Assembly: GCF_003369915.1 (NCBI RefSeq)
Contig: NC_046676.1
Span: forward strand, 22,364,001-22,428,000
Length of the DNA stretch: 64,000 bases
Reading direction: 5' to 3'
DNA from: Drosophila miranda
Lineage: Eukaryota; Arthropoda; Insecta; Diptera; Drosophilidae
This document shows, piece after piece, positions 33,615 through 43,200 of the stretch. The position numbers and the translations under genes are program-made. The number at the start of each line of letters is the position of its first letter. Position 1 is the stretch's first letter. The notes under the pieces were generated by a model that ran no database searches, had not been told where the DNA came from, and saw nothing but the letters and a program-made list of their open reading frames with translations.

Positions 33615-33720
33615 CTGTAATGTATCTGAATCTGTTGCAAGGAGCTATTCTCAGGTTAGGGAGGGTACTGTTTGTGAGCTGAAAGCGTCAAAGCGTCATC
33701 ATCGAAGTCCAGCTCTGGGA

Positions 33721-33936
33721 TCAGAGAGAAGGTGTTGGTCCCTGATGGTTCCTCTGGCAGGTCCCATTCGGGCACTTGCCCTTCATGCAAGTGCCATTAG
33801 TGCAGATGCATCCGCCTTGGCCTTTAGGGCAGAGGCACGCTCCGGAGTTCGAAGCTGCCTGCAGAGCCTCTATCCGGGAATTGCTGTCGCAGGAAGGGAT
33901 TTGGCTGGAACTGCCTTTCGAGCTGGACGTCTCCAT
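33721..33936 (-). CDS. Small cysteine-rich, metallothionein-like protein
   Basis: Single-exon frame of 71 residues starting ATG GAG ACG, with a TATA-like box upstream and AATAAA downstream on the same strand. The first half is polar and Ser-rich. The second half packs seven cysteines as C-x-C-x6-C-x-C-x4-C-x4-C-x4-C (residues 34-60), with Gly, Lys and Asn spacers; an eighth Cys is at 16. Two CxC pairs and regular x4 spacing without aromatic residues resemble metallothioneins, suggesting thiolate metal binding. However, it matches none of the fly MtnA-E sequences I know. A small knottin-like or sperm-associated Cys-rich protein is possible. There is no signal peptide, so the protein should be intracellular. 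Confidence 0.6.
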   Translation of the reverse strand: METSSSKGSSSQIPSCDSNSRIEALQAASNSGACLCPKGQGGCICTNGTCMKGKCPNGTCQRNHQGPTPSL

Positions 33937-33976
33937 GGTTACTGTGAATAACTTAATAGTTAAATGGGACTGGGGA

Positions 33977-33983
33977 ATTTATA
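33977..33983 (-). promoter_or_regulatory. TATA-like box of the cysteine-rich gene
   Basis: Minus strand reads TATAAAT (plus-strand ATTTATA), 41 bases upstream of the ATG at 33936. A possible Inr (TTCACAGT) lies just before the ATG. Confidence 0.45.
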
Positions 33984-36023
33984 TTCTATATTCGTATATT
34001 TACCTAATAATTTTTTGGAATTTTGTTTGAAAAGTGAGAAAGCAAAATAATGTGCTTTCTACTTTTAGATCTGATGTGAATGATGTTTCTCTAAGGTATG
34101 TGCTCTATACTTTGTGGAGACTCTGACATAGAAAATGTCAGTTTTCGGACCGAGTCCATAGCCTACTGAAGAGCTGATTACCGATTGTGATACCTGTTTA
34201 TCACTTACCGACCCTTTTTTCTCTCCCATTTTGATGGACCTTCCTTCGGTAATTGCCCGAGCATGAGGCATGTTTAATGAGCGCTTAGTAGTTGGCAACA
34301 TCTAATGTGCATATTACAATGCCAATTAACATATTTTGCCATCGTGTTTAACAAAGCCAACGACCCAGGCAGTGCCCAGGCAGGTCCAGTGTTCGGTCTA
34401 GAGCTCCAATCAGTCGCAGGCAAAACTTTGTTGGTGGTCACGTTGCTACAGTCCAGACCCCGCCTATGCCTTGCATAATTGCGTCGCCAAGTGCAGCCAG
34501 GTCTGTGGCGTCTGCTCTTGCCTCTACCTCATCGCATACCCGTAAATAACCCAACGCAACACACACACACTCCCATTTAAATGTACAAGAGTCCATGTAG
34601 AGGGGTATGAAAGCTGTGGGTTTTTTTCCGTTTCGGTTTTGTCTAGTCCCCGGCATTATGCAAATGGCACTTTGTTTTAACTGCGTGCACTGCGGTCGGG
34701 CATGGGGCATGGGCCTGGGCCTGGCTATGATGTGTGCCTGTGCCCGATGACCAGTCCTCGAGCTGACATTAGTTCGTCATCATCATCAACTCCATCTCCA
34801 ACTGCAACTCCTCTCGCCATGCATCTGCCTACAGCATTACGCGGACAATTAATATGCCAAGTGTTATGTGTGCGCATACTAATGACTCTCCACGCTCCAT
34901 GAAGAGAGTGCCCATGCAGACTCCACTGTTCGCTCTGGACTCCACTCCACTCCACTCATCCATCAATTGCTGTTCATCTCTGGAGCGCAGGCGCAGCAGC
35001 AGCATCAGCAGCGGGAGCATCATAAGTGGCGGCGCCGCCTCCACAGCGTTGCAAGTGGGGGCTACGGCTACTTAGGGCCTTGACCAATATGACTCATGAC
35101 GTGACCGGACACGTGCGTCTGCCATGTCGGTTGCATCGTTAATCTCCCCACACAATTGCCGGCTAAGGAAAGTCTTCCCTGACAGGTTCACGTCTTGAGG
35201 GCGGGCACTTTTATGGCGATTGCTGTTTCTGCTTTGCTTTCTGGAGAATCAGATCTGTGCATCCACTAGATCACCCTGTATCTCACAAGTATTCCACAAT
35301 AGACGGTGAATCTGCTATGCAAACCACGTAAATGGTGTAAGTGGACAAAAGCCTCGTTTTAGGTGTGTTGCTGTCGACGACACACTAAAGAAAACCAGCA
35401 ACAAACGATACCCCAAAAAACAACAGAGAATAGCCCCAATAATATAAATCAAAAGAAAGTAAAATTACGATGCGTCGTATTGGATCACACAGATACCCAT
35501 ACGCACACACTCACGCATGGGCAGCAGAAAAAAAAATGAATTTCAATAAATTTTGAAGCGGGAAATAAAACTTTCGCTACTTCAGTGGCGCAAAAAATAA
35601 AACACAATCCAAAAGTAGAGTATGAGTGTGATGAGTGGTTGCTGGCGCTGGCCGAGAGTGTGGTGCGATTGTGTGTGGTCAAGCCGGGTGCCCCGAGGCG
35701 CCCACGCATGCGCAGAATACAAATGCAAATCCGCATGGGAGAGTGTCTCGGTCTCGGTCTCTGTCTCTGTCGCTGTCTCTATCTCGCTGTCTGGTTGAGT
35801 GTGCGAGCTACCAAGCGACCGACTGAGGTTGTGCGGATTGGCAAAGTGGACGTGCCACCGGCCAGAACCACTTTTGTTGCTCGGCCATGGGAATTTGGGT
35901 GAAATGGGGCTGGCTGGCTTTCAAATATCGTTTCTGCCTGTTCAGTTCGCCACTAGCCACGGCAGTCGGTGGTGTCGCTCTGGAGAAAGCAAAGCCACAG
36001 CCGAATCAAAAGAGTTTAGTGAA
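33984..36023. other. Intergenic upstream of the trypsin pair
   Basis: No coding sequence recognised. Around 35090-35114 an AP-1-type TGACTCA, an adjoining TGACGTGA and a CACGTG E-box lie within 25 bases, so this may be a small enhancer. At 35740-35795 there is a CTCGGTCTCTGTCT-type pyrimidine repeat. The protease reading frame extends upstream of the chosen ATG into 35799-36023 but has no suitable start or signal peptide there. Confidence 0.4.
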
Positions 36024-37222
36024 ATGAGTAGAGCTTCGATTGGACTAGTGATCTGCCTGGTGCTGGGCCTGGGCCTGGGCCTGGCCCAAACCTTTGCCGA
36101 GGAGCAGCCATCTCGTCCGGAAGCCACACCGGTTTCGCCCCTTCTAAAGCAGTCCCAGAACACCTTCATCCAGTGGGTGCTATCGCTGCTGCCTCAACGT
36201 CCGGGCAGTTCCGATGCCGAGAACGCCACGTTGGCCACCCTGAGTAGCAGCTCCACGAAGCCGGAGCCCGCGAGCAGCACCACCACCTCGACGACGCCAG
36301 CGCCCACCTCCAGCACCACCACCACCAGGCGGGCCACGACCGCGGCGCCACCTACCCTCAGTCCGCCGCGCAACTGCACCGACTGTGTCTGCGGGATAGC
36401 CAACATCCAGAAACGGATTGTCGGGGGCCAGGAGACGGAGGTGCACCAGTACCCCTGGGTAGGCATGCTCCTCTACGGCGGTCGCTTCTACTGCGCCGCC
36501 TCGCTGCTCAACGACCAGTTCCTGCTCACTGCCTCCCACTGTGTATACGGCTTCCGTCGGGAGCGGATCACCGTGCGCCTGCTGGACCACAACCGCAAGA
36601 TGTCCCACACCCAAAAGATCGACCGGAATGTCGCGGAGGTGATCACACATCCCAAGTACAATGCCCGAAACTACGACAACGACATAGCCATCATTAAGCT
36701 GGACGAGCCCGTGCAGTTCGATGAGGTGCTGCATCCCGTGTGCATGCCCACGCCGGGTAGAAGCTTCAAGGGGGAGACGGGCATCGTCACTGGCTGGGGC
36801 GCCCTCAAGGTTGGCGGTCCCACCTCGGACACACTTCAGGTGAGCATTATTCTCCATCGGAGACTGGCTTTCCGACTAAAATGTTCATCTTTTGTTTCCT
36901 TTAGGAGGTGCAGGTGCCCATCCTGTCGCAGGACGCGTGCCGCAAGAGTCGTTACGGCAACAAAATCACGGACAACATGCTTTGCGGCGGCTACGACGAG
37001 GGTGGCAAGGATTCCTGCCAGGGCGACAGCGGCGGTCCGCTTCATATCGTGGCCAGCGGAACGCGAGAGCATCAGATCGCCGGTGTGGTCTCTTGGGGCG
37101 AGGGCTGTGCCAAGTCCGGTTATCCTGGTGTCTATGCCCGCGTGAATCGCTACGGCACCTGGATCAAGAATCTCACCAAACAGGCTTGCCTCTGCCAGCA
37201 GGAGACCAAGAAGATCAAGTAG
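36024..37222 (+). CDS. CG4386: Trypsin-family serine protease with Thr/Ser-rich pro-region
   Basis: Two exons: 36024-36839 and 36905-37222 (phase 0, split after SDTLQ), 377 residues. Start chosen at the ATG directly before the signal peptide (residues 1-~25); context GTGAAATG. A pro-region of about 110 residues has a Ser/Thr/Pro-rich segment (~75-115), then CTDCVCG, which probably forms a disulfide link to the catalytic domain. Activation would occur at KR-IVGG (131-132). The catalytic triad is complete: His172 (TASHC), Asp220 (DNDIA) and Ser314 (GDSGGP); Asp308 at the base of the S1 pocket predicts trypsin-like cleavage after Arg or Lys. It is secreted as a zymogen without a clip domain. The downstream gene is its close paralogue. 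The symbol rests on remembered gene order and domain layout. Confidence 0.9.
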
Positions 37223-37736
37223 TTCTAGTTCTAGCGTGTTCAGTAGTCTTGCTTTAATACTCTGGCCAGCGAAGATGAGCGACGAATGGAGACCCAAAAC
37301 CCAATTTATCCTCAGCAAAACTGTCGATTGAAAGATAGGTTTTCATTATGACAAAACCTATTGTTTCTGTAACAAAAACAACTTATATCTGAAGAAAGTA
37401 GGGCTTTTTCCCAAAGAAAAAAGCTTAAGACTTTCTTGAGATATGGATCCCCGCTAGAAAGTTCAATGAAATCGTCTTCCTTCTCTGCCAGAGTATTCCA
37501 GCTTCGGCTCTGTCGAAGATCATATTCTCAAGCTGTTTTATATTTATTGATTAAAAGAAAATTCGCTACATGGAAATCTCTCTCGGCGAGGCATTCACCT
37601 TTCCCTGAAGCCGGTTCTTCTGGTTCTTCAGCCGGTTCTAGTTCTTGGTTCTATTTGTAGTCATCTTTCTGACCGTGGTCTTGGCCAGGACGCTTTCGGT
37701 TAGTTGCCAACTGCCAGTTGGCCAGAAAAGTTCGCC
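37223..37736. other. Intergenic between the two proteases
   Basis: 514 bases holding the 3' end of the first and the promoter of the second protease gene. No AATAAA just after 37222 and no clear TATA box. A TCTGGTTCTTC-type short repeat lies near 37615-37650. Confidence 0.45.
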
Positions 37737-38831
37737 ATGAGGTACATTTGTCTGCTGCTCCTCGTTGTGGTGGCTCTGGGCGATGTGGGTTTTGCCACGC
37801 CCCGTCTGCGTAGCTCCGCAGAGCCAGCCAAGATTTTGGAGTCGCTGAGCAATATCAGACAGAACAGCTTCCTCGACTGGATCACCTCGATCCTGGGGCC
37901 GGAGTACTCCGACTCCAGTGTCCCGGCCAAGAGGGAGTGCGCGGCCTGCGCCTGCGGTAACATCAACACGCGCCACCGCATCGTCGGGGGCCAGGAGACG
38001 GAAGTGCACGAGTATCCCTGGATGGCCATGCTGATGTGGTTCGGCAGCTTCTACTGCGGCGCATCGCTGGTCAACGACCAGTACGCCGTGACCGCGGCGC
38101 ACTGCGTCAACGGGTTCTACCACCGTCTGATCACGGTCCGCCTGCTGGAGCACAATCGAATGGACAGCAATGTGAAGATCGTGGACAGGCGGGTGGCGCG
38201 TGTGTTCATCCATCCCGGCTACAGCACCCGCACCTTCGACAGCGACATTGCCCTGATTCGCTTCAGCGAGCCCGTGCGCCTAGGCATCGACATGCATCCC
38301 GTCTGCCTGCCCACGCCCAGTGAGAACTATGCCGGTCAAACGGCTGTCGTCACCGGCTGGGGCGCCCTGAGCGAAGGCGGACCTGTTTCAGACACCCTGC
38401 AGGAAGTGGAGGTGCCCATACTCACGCAACAGGAGTGCCGGGACAGCAACTACGGCGACAAAATCACCGACAACATGATCTGTGCTGGGTTGGTGGATCA
38501 GGGCGGCAAGGACTCCTGCCAGGGCGACAGCGGTGGACCCATGCATGTCCTGGGCGCCGGACAAGCCTATCAACTGGCGGGCGTTGTGTCCTGGGGCGAG
38601 GGCTGTGCCAAGCCCAATTCCCCCGGCGTTTATACTCGTGTGAGCAACTTCAACGAATGGATCGAGGAAAATACCCGCGATGCCTGCGCCTGTTCCCAGG
38701 CTGAAGAGCCGGCCGAACCAGTCTCCTCCACCAGTACCAGCGAGCAGCCTGTGGCAGAATCGGAGAGCACCACAGCAGGCGGACAGGTCACTGAAGGCCC
38801 TGAAGTTGAGGAAGCTAATAAATTGATCTAA
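37737..38831 (+). CDS. CG18735: Trypsin-family serine protease with acidic C-terminal tail
   Basis: Intronless, 364 residues from the ATG at 37737, with signal peptide MRYICLLLLVVVAL. A shorter pro-region than in its neighbour (no Thr-rich stretch) leads through ECAACACGN to the activation site HR-IVGG (80-82). Triad His122 (TAAHC), Asp170 (DSDIA) and Ser265 (GDSGGP); Asp259 gives trypsin specificity. The [10 protein letters not shown] stretch and the [12 protein letters not shown] block match the upstream gene exactly, showing tandem duplication; the intron at SDTLQ is missing here. About 50 extra residues at the C-terminus are rich in Ser, Thr and Glu. The symbol is a guess from position and length. 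Confidence 0.88.
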   Translation: MRYICLLLLVVVALGDVGFATPRLRSSAEPAKILESLSNIRQNSFLDWITSILGPEYSDSSVPAKRECAACACGNINTRHRIVGGQETEVHEYPWMAMLMWFGSFYCGASLVNDQYAVTAAHCVNGFYHRLITVRLLEHNRMDSNVKIVDRRVARVFIHPGYSTRTFDSDIALIRFSEPVRLGIDMHPVCLPTPSENYAGQTAVVTGWGALSEGGPVSDTLQEVEVPILTQQECRDSNYGDKITDNMICAGLVDQGGKDSCQGDSGGPMHVLGAGQAYQLAGVVSWGEGCAKPNSPGVYTRVSNFNEWIEENTRDACACSQAEEPAEPVSSTSTSEQPVAESESTTAGGQVTEGPEVEEANKLI

Positions 38832-38877
38832 GATTACACGCTATATTTTCCACTTATATATTACGAGTAATACGAGA

Positions 38878-38883
38878 AATAAA
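38878..38883 (+). terminator. Poly(A) signal of the second protease gene
   Basis: AATAAA 46 bases after the stop codon. Confidence 0.65.
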
Positions 38884-39908
38884 GGCAATTTTTCCCAGAG
38901 CCCATGAAAAAACAGCATTTTCACAGTTCCACAAACATGTTTGTTCTACTTGGATGATTCAAACGAGTTTTACGTAGAACAACAACAATTATTCCAAGTA
39001 ATATGTACATACGTAATACATTGCTTTCTCTGTATTGGATTCTTGGCTTTCTACAGGGTTTCTGGTAATTGGTTCTCTCAATCTCTGTATCTTTCGACTC
39101 GGCTCACTTCAGTGGAGCCTCTGGTTGTTCCAGTTTCGGCTTGTTAGCTCCACTCTCGCTTCAATTTCCGCCTATAATCTGCTGTTTTCAAGTCTACCCT
39201 TGGGGCATTCCACGAAATTGCCACTAAATCAAAAAATACTCATACTCCAATGGATCCAGCCCTAGCAACCGCTGCAGACACCTACACTCGGATCGTATCG
39301 GACCGAACCGGTCCGCTCTGCGTGCCTGTCCCATCGGTCCTGTCCTACACAACATTGATAAACAACTGAATAATAGAATAAACAGCTGAAAAAAGGTGCG
39401 AAAATTTTAAAGGCGGCTAAAAGGGAATAAAGGAAAAACCGCATTCGCAGATGCCCTATGGCACTGGCAAGAATGCACCAAGACTGAGGGACCATGTAAG
39501 GGCTTCGACTTCCAACACACATGAGACCCCCTGACACAGGACAAGCTGCTGCCAATAATTGCCATACCCTTTCTTAAGGGCACCAAAAATTATGTTCATC
39601 CTCGAGCGCAGTGCAAATGTGCGGCGTCTAAAATTGGCTTTTGTGGTAAAAACATTTTGTTGTACCGACGGTTTCTCGTCCTCCTCTGGCCAGGCTCAAA
39701 TTTGCTGCAATTGAGCGGAGTTTTGTGTTGTTTTATTTGATTTTTTGCACTCTTGTTGGGGCCGCCGCAGGTTAGAAAAGTTTATTGGGGCGTAAAATTG
39801 TTTGATTGAATATTAGTGTGCGGCTTTGCTTTCGATGCACAATCGAGGATTTTGCGAGTACGTGTATCGTACGAGTATAGAAGGGAAACGAAAAAATAAA
39901 ACAATAAA
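38884..39908. other. Intergenic, convergent gene ends
   Basis: No gene seen in about 1 kb between the plus-strand protease and the minus-strand small gene. Confidence 0.5.
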
Positions 39909-39914
39909 TTTATT
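39909..39914 (-). terminator. Poly(A) signal of the 83-residue gene
   Basis: AATAAA on the minus strand (plus-strand TTTATT) 29 bases beyond the stop codon at 39944. Confidence 0.65.
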
Positions 39915-39943
39915 GGCAACTTTTGACAGGGGGAAGGCGATCC

Positions 39944-40253
39944 TCAGGCCAGACCAGTAATACGCAGAGTTTTGGCCACCGTATTGACAAAACGCAATAT
40001 GCTGAGCAGGCCATACACCAGAATTTTCTCAATAACATGCAGCCCAAACTGTGCAATATTCGCAGCTGGCTGCAGAATCAGAAGAGAATGAGTATTAGCA
40101 ACCTTCGAATAGAAGTACAATTCTCACCTCAAGAAACGTCATGATCAAACTGATAGAACGCTGGGCGAGGATCACGGTCAGGCTCAGACAGATAATCAGC
40201 CCCAGTATGGTGACCAGGGTCAGAGCTTCCACTAGTCGCACTGCAACGGCCAT
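39944..40253 (-). CDS. Small two-exon hydrophobic membrane or secreted protein, 83 residues
   Basis: Two exons on the minus strand, 40253-40128 and 40069-39944, each 126 bases, joined in phase 0. The 58-base intron has a GAG-GTGAGA donor and CTGCAG acceptor. Joined, they read 83 codons to a TGA and are followed by AATAAA 29 bases on. Exon 1 (MAVAVRLVEALTLVTILG...) contains one strong hydrophobic segment (about residues 10-31), either a membrane anchor or a signal peptide. Exon 2 (PAANIAQFGLHVIEKILVYG...) codes a second, more amphipathic helix-like stretch ending in TLRITGLA. There are no cysteines apart from one in the first segment. I do not recognise the family. Matched splice sites, an open frame across both exons and a nearby poly(A) signal argue for a real gene. 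Confidence 0.75.
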
Positions 40254-43200
40254 TATGTGGAAGGGGCTTGGGTCCGCACTCGCACCGCCAAATTTCAAAG
40301 ATTCTGATTTTCAAATATTATTTTTTGCAGAAAATTTTCAAATCAATTTTTTAAGTAAACAAAATTTGACTGAGTACCTATCGTGACGGAAAAGTCTAGG
40401 GATCATCTCAAGCAAAAATTCGTGCTGGTGAAGGAGAGAGCAGCAGAATGGAAAGCAGCAGAACGGAAGCATGGAATAATGTTTATTAAAACCATGGTAG
40501 TATATTTATCAACAGCCCAAAAAATAAAAGTGAAGGTCTTGACGCACTCAATCATCGTAAGAGATTGAAGTGAGAGCTTAGGCCAGGGAATGCCCTATGA
40601 ATTATCCTAATTATTATCCTAATATATTCCGCCATAGAATTAAGGTAAATCCCTCCCATTTTACTCTATGTCGGTTCTATTTAGATATCTCTTTTGTTAC
40701 AGCTTTGAGCTCCATCAGTCATTATAGTTTTTCAATCATTTAAGCTCTATGTATTTTTTCCACACGCGACATTTTCCAATTACGCTATGCAAATGCAATT
40801 TGTCTGGACTGCAATTTAGGTTCCGTACCCACCGGCTTGCCTTTTTATTGGTTGGCTGATGGCTGATGGGTGTTGTCTGTGCCGCTATAGATTGCTCTGA
40901 ATTATGGCACTAAATGGCTAGACATGCTACATAATTCATTTAGTCTGCACAGGGACAAATTCCATGATATGGAACATGTGGCTGTGTCTCTTTTCTCTTT
41001 CAAACTCATCGCACCATTGTTCACTGGATTTATTTATTATTTTACTGGAGTATATTATGATATGGCAAATTCAATTAGCAGCCCACAAAGTGGTAGAACA
41101 TCCAGCAACTGGGGCAAAAAATTAATTGATTTCCACGGGCATACAATATTCATATAGTCTTTTATTGACTCTTGGGCTGGTTCTATGGAGATATTTTCCT
41201 GTTTTCTTTTGATTTTGCCTGCTTGCTTTTTGAGCTTTGACTTCATAAAAATCCCAAAATCAATATTTGCACACGTTGTCTGGAAAGACAGACAGCAGCA
41301 TAAGCGAAAACTTCTTGTCGCAAATCCCCCACAGAGAGCTGGCCGTCTCTGTCTCCGGGGCATGCCCCAGCCTAAGTCAGGGGTAAGCCCAAAGACGAAA
41401 TTAAAATAAAATGGAATAAACTCAAATAGAATACAATGTAGCTATCGCTACTCCTTACAAGGGCTGACTAAAAATATATGACTGGCAATATTTACAATGC
41501 TTCATATTGGATATTTATTGTTATTTGAGGACTGTGAGTGCGGAAGAAGATTTTATAGGAGAATGGCTCCACTTTATACTTGATGGTATTCGTTATTCTC
41601 TGGTACTCATAGAAGGTGAATAGATCCAGAAATACATACCCACTTCTGTATGTTTATTGCATTCCCAATGTTAGATCTACATAAATTGTTATGTGTATAT
41701 CCTGTTGCCATACCCTAAGTCCACTAAGTAGAGTCCTCAGACCAGACACAAAATCGCACACTTTCCTTCAAGCTACAGAGTATCGTGAGTGGTGAATAAA
41801 AATCATTCCTACCCAGCTTGCAAACATCAGTATCCAGCGATGCAAGAAAAAAGAATGAAGGAAACAGAAATTGAAGACCGGAAAAGCCACCTGTTATCCG
41901 TACACAATATGTCGAATACATATTCGAAATGATGCGATGCTGAGTGCATGCCCCGAATGCCATTGAATTGCGATAAACTGTCGCCAGCTTGCCAGGAAGT
42001 TCAATCGTATCAGAACGCTTCAGTAAATCAGAAATAAGAATACCGGCATTTGGGGTAGAACTTTTTAAAAACTGATGGTCAAGGGATGGCTCTTTAAAGT
42101 AGATATATCTATTGAGATTGTTTCCCCTAATTTCCCACATTAGTAAGCTTTTTTATGTGTTTAAACTTGAGGGTTACTAGACAGCAATAATTTCTAATTC
42201 GCCGAATGAAATTTTCTTCTTTCAACCAGCGAAAGCTCATTATAATTCCAAGCGTGAAAGGGACGAACCATTTTCCCAATGTCCCTCCCCTCCATCCCCA
42301 CCATCCACAGTGTCCGCTCCGTGGAGACTTGTGTGTCCCTGTCTCTCTGTGGGATTTATTCCTTTGATTTCATTATTATTTTTATTGCTTCGTCGTACTT
42401 TTGCCTGTCCGACTGACTGAATTTCGAACCATCGCATTTTAATTTTATTATTTTGGTTTCGTGCCAGCTCCTCTGAACAAATTCCATTGAAATTCGCATA
42501 AAAAAAGGGTATTAAAGGCAGGGCATTCACTGATTGTGAACCATAGAAAAATATGGTTTCTTTTTCTACTTTGTGGAGAATAAAATATATTTTTTTTTGG
42601 CACATTTTCAAGGCAGAGCCACAGATACACGCCCTCCACTTGCCACATTTTTATACAACTTTTGTTTTATTTCTCTTTTTGCATTCTTCGCCTTCTTATT
42701 AAGAATTAATAATCATTTTTTGTATCCAAAGCTAGCTACAAATTTGGCATTTTGTATTTTTTTATGATTTCTTTTCGCAGATGGGAGGCCTTGCCGCTCG
42801 TGAATCATGGTTATGCCGGCTATAATTTAGTTTTAATAGCATTTTCTGTGACATTTATGCTGTCAGCGCGTCATCCAATTTTATTAATGTCCCAATGAGC
42901 TCCGCTACATACTTATGATAGGACTGTATGATATCATTATGAAGAGATTTAATGCCATCGCTTGTCGTTGCTTGTCTTTGGGCTAAATGAAGTTATGGGC
43001 TTCTGTTTGCAATCGAGGGTAATACGAGTAGCTTTCGAGAGAACTTGGGTTTGTTTTTGAAACGGGCCTTGAAAGGACTTTTAAAAGTACTTGAGGCATT
43101 GTTTCTTTAAACTGATTCTTTATAAATTCTGCCTCAGTATACACACCCAATCTTATCGTCATGGAATCCTATCCAGCTCAAACCCAAATTGCAATGGAGT

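Noticed and set aside
35799-36023. Upstream extension of the first protease frame
   Set aside because: It would bury the signal peptide in the interior of the protein; the ATG at 36024 starts directly at the signal peptide.
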